Below, piece by piece: positions 60,115-64,000 of a stretch of DNA of 64,000 nt. A program made the translations under genes and the position numbers. The first letter of the stretch is position 1. Every line of letters starts with the position of its first letter. The stretch lies in assembly GCA_963971575.1 (NCBI GenBank), contig OZ020611.1:21054092-21118091 (forward strand). The letters are read 5' to 3'. Origin of the DNA: Liopterus haemorrhoidalis. Taxonomy: Eukaryota; Arthropoda; Insecta; Coleoptera; Dytiscidae. The notes beneath the pieces are model-generated. The model was not told the origin of the DNA. It ran no database searches and was given only the letters and a program-made list of their open reading frames with translations.

Positions 60115-62586
60115 TCGGTAAAAATTGTAGCCAAACGGCTAAACCTAGAGAGTTGAAAATTGGCATGCTTATACAACTCTTTGACCCGCACATAGAAAAA
60201 ATACTAAAACATCTAAAAAACATACCCCCCTAAAAATATAAACAAATATGTGCTCATCGAAAACAAAAATATTTTTTTTAAATTCTGAGTAGGGTATCAA
60301 ATGAAAGCCCTTAGTACGTGGATTAACGATCAAATTTTTATTTTTGCAAAATAAATTATTTTGATGCGATTTTTGCCAAAAATGTGCAAAAAAATTTTTG
60401 TCCCACACCCTGTAGCCCAGATGGTTTAAACTAAAAATCTAAAAAAATTCTAAGTAATGTATATTGGTGTGAACCGAAATAGTACAACAGGAATTTTTGA
60501 TCAGATTATGTTTTTGGAAAATAACGCATTTTTTGTGGTTTTTGGTTCACAAAGTACAAAAGTTATACCAATGTAAGACACCCACATGCATAGCGTGCGA
60601 TGGCTACATGCGTTAGAGCGCTCTTAAACTGGCTGGAAAACGAAGGGTTTCGAGTTCGAGTACGGAGTGAATTTTATTTTTTCTGTTTTTTTTTTTGCAT
60701 TTTTATTATGTTGAAATTATTTTGTCAAAATTCTAGTTTTTGACAAATGTTGTATTTAATATTTATGAGCGTAAATTTAATAACCAGTCTTATTATATGA
60801 TTAACAGACGATAAATTATTTTAAAAATATCGGTCATTTTGCCGTGATTACTACAAAGCAAAATTTGTCCTACACACTCAGCATGCCGCCTTCACTTATT
60901 ATATACCTGCGAAACCCTGGAATGTGTGAAAATTCACACTTCACATCAATTTTTTAATATTTCTTATCACTTTCAATGCTCAGCATGCTCAGAGCAGATA
61001 ACCTGTCTTAAGACATTGTGCTCCTTAATTCATTTTTAATTCTTTTAAGTTTTAAAAAAGACCTCTCTTCAAAGCAGTCAGCGACCATTAAACTAAGAAG
61101 TAGTCGTAGGACTGCTTCTATGTTAGGTAAAGCCATCTGTATTTTTTCTTTATGCATTATTTGGTAGAGGTCTGCATAAAACTGAGGGAGTTCTTCTAAA
61201 GGGATGAAATGCTTTTTTTACGGATTCCTCAATATCTCTTAGGTCCAATGAGATATCGACGTTTTGCTTCCCATAAACATGTTCAAAAACGTATTTTCTC
61301 TAGTGAACCTATATAGGGAAAAACTAGATTCAGGGTGAATTATAAAACTCTTCGTATGGTCTGTGTTTCTTGAGTTATAGCATATATTTTTTATTTTTTT
61401 TTTAGTACATTAGCATCTTTTTGAATATTGAGGCCCTCTGGACTTAGGAGACCCTAGGCTTAAGCCTACTAAGCCTATAAGGAAATCCGGCCCTGGGTAT
61501 ACATTACTTGAAAAATGTGGGATTAACGAAAGTAATATTATCTTGATCTTTTTTTGTTTTTATTTATAATTAAGTGGTAGGCAACTAATATACAAATGGC
61601 GCGCAAATAGATTTGCGCAAGTAGAAAGTTGATGGTCCGAAGTACATTGTTGAAGGCACCATACCATTTGTGGCATAAAACTTATTATATAATTTAAAAA
61701 TTTTTTCATTTAAATTTAATAAAAAGTAACAGTAATTTTTATATTTTATACGACGATAATTTGGCTCTTAGATTTGTGTCAGAAATGATCGACTTCTTGC
61801 GACTTAATTTATTAATGGCTTTGATAGTAGATTCACTTAAACTAAATTGTTTATCAAGCGCTGTAGTAGATCTTACTCCTTTTATTAATCGATCTAAAAT
61901 TACAATTTTTTTTGAAAGTAATTCAGAGAGAAAAAAAAAAAAAACGCGTATTTTAGACAAATTAAAGTGACACCCGCTGTTCTAACAAAATGGTGAATTT
62001 TGATCAAAATTGTGTTGACTTGCAAGGAAGAAGTTCCAAATCGACTTAAATCATAACCGCCAAATAGTCCAGGTTTTAATGTATTGGATCTTGGCCTTTT
62101 CAAGTCTATATAATCCTTACAACAAACAGCTTCACCGAATACAATCGACGAACTGATTGAATGTGTACAAAATGGATTTAATGGATTACACATACAAACC
62201 CTTGATAATGTTTTACTAACATTGCAAATTTGTCTAGAAGCAACCATGTTAGCAAAAGGAGGGTATTCTTATAAGATTCCGCACATTAATAAGGCAAAAC
62301 TGCATCGTAAGGGACGATTACAAACAAAATTATCATATTCCATACAAGCTGTGGGGTCATCCACGTCCTTGTTAAATTAAAACTTTTTGTATTATTCTTT
62401 GTTTTACTTAAAAAAAAAAAACTAAAATCATATATCTTCTATGAAAACATGAAATAAGTTGTTCTTACCCATGGTGTCCTGGCGCATGCCGGTAACGGCG
62501 GACATATTGGTGGCGCCATGTGACATGGAGAAGGGCTGTCCCATGCTTCCATAGGAGCCGGTGCCCATCTGGAACACACCGTCCAG
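56534..62586 (-). CDS. 3' end of a probable transcription-factor gene (two exons)
   Basis: Exon 62586-62469 (39 codons plus one base) has acceptor CTCTAG and donor ATGG|GTAAGA. Exon 56640-56534 has acceptor TTTGTTTACAG and ends at TAA 56536-56534. Phase 1 joins phase 1 to give an uninterrupted 74-residue C-terminus. The first exon is markedly GC-richer than its surroundings and encodes a Gly/Met/Ser-rich stretch (FQMGTGSYGSMGQPFSMSHG). The second reads MTPEDEWYNKSLSALRMN and ends PMLQYQT. SLSALRM resembles the core of the OAR tail motif of paired-class homeoproteins, so such a gene is my best guess; the homeodomain would lie right of the window. The 5.8-kb intron holds hAT, SINE, Tigger-like and family B insertions. 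Gene identity is not established. Confidence 0.6.
56900..57185. mobile_element. hAT MITE with minisatellite interior
   Basis: Ends CAGGCCCGCCGAGAGG and (minus strand) CAGGCCCTACATGACG; perfect 8-bp duplication ACTACAAT at 56892-56899 and 57186-57193. The interior contains GAGGACC-type units in minus orientation plus a C-run at 57159-57171. Confidence 0.92.
57526..57720 (+). repeat. tRNA-derived SINE
   Basis: Head GGCCGGCCTCAGTAGTATAA with a perfect B box GGTTCGAATCC at 57579-57589. The body AAATGGATTTTTGTGTTCGT matches the SINE at 42.1 kb. It ends in A-rich sequence with AAATAAATAAAT near 57699. Confidence 0.72.
57826..58110 (-). mobile_element. Tigger/pogo-like transposase N-terminal fragment, copy 1
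   Basis: The minus strand encodes, with stops, ALDKQFSLSESTIIAIKK after a KIVILDR stretch, a CENP-B/psq-type HTH of pogo/Tigger or jerky-like transposases. It is a direct repeat of 61625-61915 and more decayed. Confidence 0.6.
58195..58945 (+). repeat. Family B repeat, nearly complete copy
   Basis: Runs from ATGTGAAGTGTGAATTTTCA through a degraded tRNA-like segment (58376-58430, here a short palindrome around AACCCTAGTTTCTTGC), CGTCTGGGCTACAGAGTGTG, GATACCCTACTCAG, CGATGAGCACATATTTG and GGGTCAAAGAGTAGTATAAG. It ends with a short GACA tract at 58860-58876 and GGTCATACCTACAAAACCC. Confidence 0.8.
59075..59257 (+). CDS. Possible small coding exon, unknown
   Basis: A 60-codon frame (MWFTICGDSETKYFVVGVYN ... 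WPPWPFSKN) with balanced composition, a possible acceptor (AACACACAG) just before the ATG, and AATAAA near 59351. Not recognised, and it may be chance. Confidence 0.3.
   Translation: MWFTICGDSETKYFVVGVYNEESPKIRFHVIWHRITSKPREKELSVYHKNVWPPWPFSKN
59935..60960 (-). repeat. Family B repeat, most complete copy, with (TGTC)n tract
   Basis: In minus orientation: TTGATGTGAAGTGTGAATTT at 60955, GGTTTCGCAGGTATATAATA, a tRNA-like segment on the plus strand at 60594-60668, CATCTGGGCTACAGGGTGTG, GATACCCTACTCAG, the GACA tract (60001-60115, about 28 units) and GGTCATACCTACAAAACCC at 59953. It defines the family's full length at about 1.03 kb. Confidence 0.85.
60594..60668 (+). repeat. tRNA-like segment inside family B repeat
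   Basis: GCGATGGCTACATGCGTTAG (A-box region) and GGGTTTCGAGTTCGAGTACG (B-box region). Only about 60% alike by eye to the corresponding segments at 15.8 and 40.2 kb, although flanks match well. Confidence 0.5.
60975..61200 (-). pseudogene. hAT transposase C-terminal (dimerisation) remnant
   Basis: Minus strand reads FYADLYQIMHKEKIQM, LPNIEAVLRLLLSLMVADCF, EERSFLKLKRIKNELRSTMS, stop, DRLSALSMLSIES. ERSFxKLKRIKNxLRSTMxxxRL is the hallmark of the hAT dimerisation domain. It confirms the class of the surrounding TIR element. Confidence 0.88.
61625..61915 (-). mobile_element. Tigger/pogo-like transposase N-terminal fragment, copy 2
   Basis: Minus strand KIVILDRLIKGVRSTTALDK then QFSLSESTIKAINKLSRKKS, an HTH of the CENP-B/psq type, less decayed than copy 1 at 57.8 kb. 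The shared region also includes GGTCCGAAGTACATTGTTGA at the far end. No catalytic domain. Confidence 0.65.
62114..62380 (+). pseudogene. DDE transposase C-terminal remnant
   Basis: An ATG-less open frame of 88 codons reads SPNTIDELIECVQNGFNGLH, LDNVLLTLQICLEATMLAKG, GYSYKIPHINKAKLHRKG and ends SLLN. The TIDELI...LNxVFLTLQ...YKIPHxxKxxLxRxG pattern recurs in many insect transposon-derived proteins. It lacks its start and catalytic core. Confidence 0.55.
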
Positions 62587-63219
62587 CTAGAGCATACAAC
62601 AATACGACAAGTGTCAACAGCATTTCCAAAACTACAAAAGTACATAACAGAGTAAAACAGTTTACATACAAAATTCACAATATCGACTGCAACACAAAGA
62701 GAACAAAAATGTATGTTCAATTTTAGGAATTTTACGTAGTATTTCCTGTAAACATGCATCAATGAGTAAACAGTGTACAATAGTATACAAACTTTCACAT
62801 ATGACTGTCAATTATTAATATGATTTAGTAAGACGGAAGAGGGGGAGAAATGCCAAAGACGGCATTGAAGTTTAATGTACTTAATTTTGTTGTTTTGTTA
62901 TAAACATTGATTATTTTGTTAATTTTTTTATTTTGTTAAGTAGAGAATAATAAATAAAAAGAAGAATAAACAACGGTTTTTTTTTTAGTCTCCAAATTTT
63001 TCCTGCACACACAAGAAAAATTTGACGAGCCGGCCCTGATTATATAGGTACACTCCCGGTATTGGCCTGCTAACTCAGTCTGAATAACAACATCTCAGTT
63101 GAATTTTGAGATATAATACATTAAAATTAAAAACTATTTATTAGTTTTCTATTAAGAAGCATGTCATTCCATTTTGATTTCTCCGTTTCTCGAAGCAGTG
63201 GATATTTGCAAATGTGTCC

Positions 63220-63450
63220 CATGTAGCGAATAGCGAATGGCGAATGGCGAATGCCAAGTGCGGTTAGCGAATCTCCTCAGTGCGGGTCCGTGAGCGCCGC
63301 AAGGAAATGCGGTGTCACACGTAAACTAATCTACTCGACCTGTTTGACCTCTGCTAATTGCGTTAACCGGCTAATCAGAGATACACGGATTCAACCTCTA
63401 GACTGTAGACGGCCGGCTCGCAGCTCGCAGCTCATGGACAAACTAACTTA
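63220..63450. other. GC-richer island with (GCGAATG)n, unassigned
   Basis: Four units of AGCGAATGGCGAATGGCGAA type at 63222-63255, then about 200 bp of balanced composition with no convincing splice-bounded frame. It may be a UTR, regulatory DNA or an old repeat near the presumed transcription-factor gene. Confidence 0.35.
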
Positions 63451-64000
63451 CTAAGTACGTTTATGTATTAACATGCCACTGTTTGTTAGGTTTGGGGGAG
63501 CATTATTTAACTCACCAACAAAATCACTACTTTCGATTTCAATTATACTACTTGTTTCACGCATAAACTTATAGGTATCTAATCAATATATGATACGATA
63601 ATCGATATGTTAGTGAGGTAATCTGGTAATGATTCGGAAATTATATTTGATAAGCAATTAGAATATAATAATAATAATCAGGGTTCCAAATATATCGGAG
63701 CAAATCGGATCGGTGCCCATGTTCGTAAATTTATGGAAAATATCGTTCCGGTTAGTGAAAAATATTGAGATTTCTGTTCCAGTTCATCCGAAAAACAATA
63801 TTTAAAAGATAGTTTTCATTTGAAAACTAAAGCCTGTTTCTCTGGTTTAGGCGGAACTAGATTTTCAATTCTAGTTACTTTTACGGATTAAGTGAGGCTT
63901 TTGATAATTTTGTTTATAATAATATTTATTAATCCTTTAAATACAGGACTGCATGTATGATATGTTAGTATATGAATTTATAATTTTACACAGATTTTGA

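Larger units (their letters stand above)
59875..61495 (-). mobile_element. hAT element with transposase remnant and nested family B copy
   Basis: Ends CAGGGCCGGATTTACA and (minus strand) CAGGGCCGGATTTCC; perfect 8-bp duplication GGTATACA at 59867-59874 and 61496-61503. Between 59935 and 60960 a full family B repeat has replaced or invaded the interior. The transposase C-terminus remains at about 61195-60975. Confidence 0.93.

Noticed and set aside
63004..63050. hAT right end (GAGCCGGCCCTG)
   Set aside because: No partner terminus or target duplication in the window.

Overview
This window looks like insect nuclear DNA. It is AT-rich, its genes are split by long introns, and mobile elements fill most of it. 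The clearest host marker is the 3' half of a CYP4G-type cytochrome P450, the insect family tied to cuticular hydrocarbon synthesis. I cannot name the order or species from sequence alone.

Host genes. (1) CYP4G-like P450, + strand, exons at 1440-1549, 6361-6598, 8025-8210 and 10256-10431; earlier exons lie left of the window. (2) A five-exon gene on the - strand (34687-34328, 31806-31514, 24971-24663, 23089-22925, 20233-20104). I assembled it from phase-compatible splice sites. It encodes about 418 residues with a signal peptide and one membrane segment, of unknown family. (3) A SINA/SIAH-like gene, - strand, 38279-39331. (4) The last two coding exons of a probable transcription-factor gene, - strand (62586-62469 and 56640-56534), low-complexity with a tail resembling an OAR motif. 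(5) A candidate terminal exon of an unknown + strand gene at 53011-53112, and a weak 60-codon ORF at 59075-59257.

Mobile elements by region. 0-13 kb: P450 introns and flanks hold internally deleted mariners, LINE remnants, hAT MITEs and a fold-back element. 13-19 kb: a 5'-truncated LINE flanked by a perfect 114-bp direct repeat, then three hAT-type elements. 20-35 kb: introns of the 418-aa gene carry a mariner nested in an hAT element, a 145-bp satellite array, a second mariner that lacks its first catalytic Asp, and two opposed copies of a (GACA)n-bearing repeat. 35-48 kb: SINA-like gene, a Tc1/mariner relative, an RTE-like LINE, TIR elements and hAT elements. 48-56 kb: mostly unannotatable AT-rich DNA, a Penelope-like fragment with a hammerhead-like motif, and a gypsy 3' end. 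56-64 kb: hAT elements, SINEs, two pogo/Tigger-like fragments and a transposase C-terminus.

Two patterns run through the window. At least twelve hAT-type insertions still show matching 8-bp target duplications, and several with unrelated termini share the same roughly 50-bp internal minisatellite unit. A second repeat family ('family B') carries a (GACA)n tract and, at a fixed internal position, a tRNA-like segment that differs strongly between copies while its flanks stay conserved. No CRISPR array, prokaryotic operon or defence system is present.
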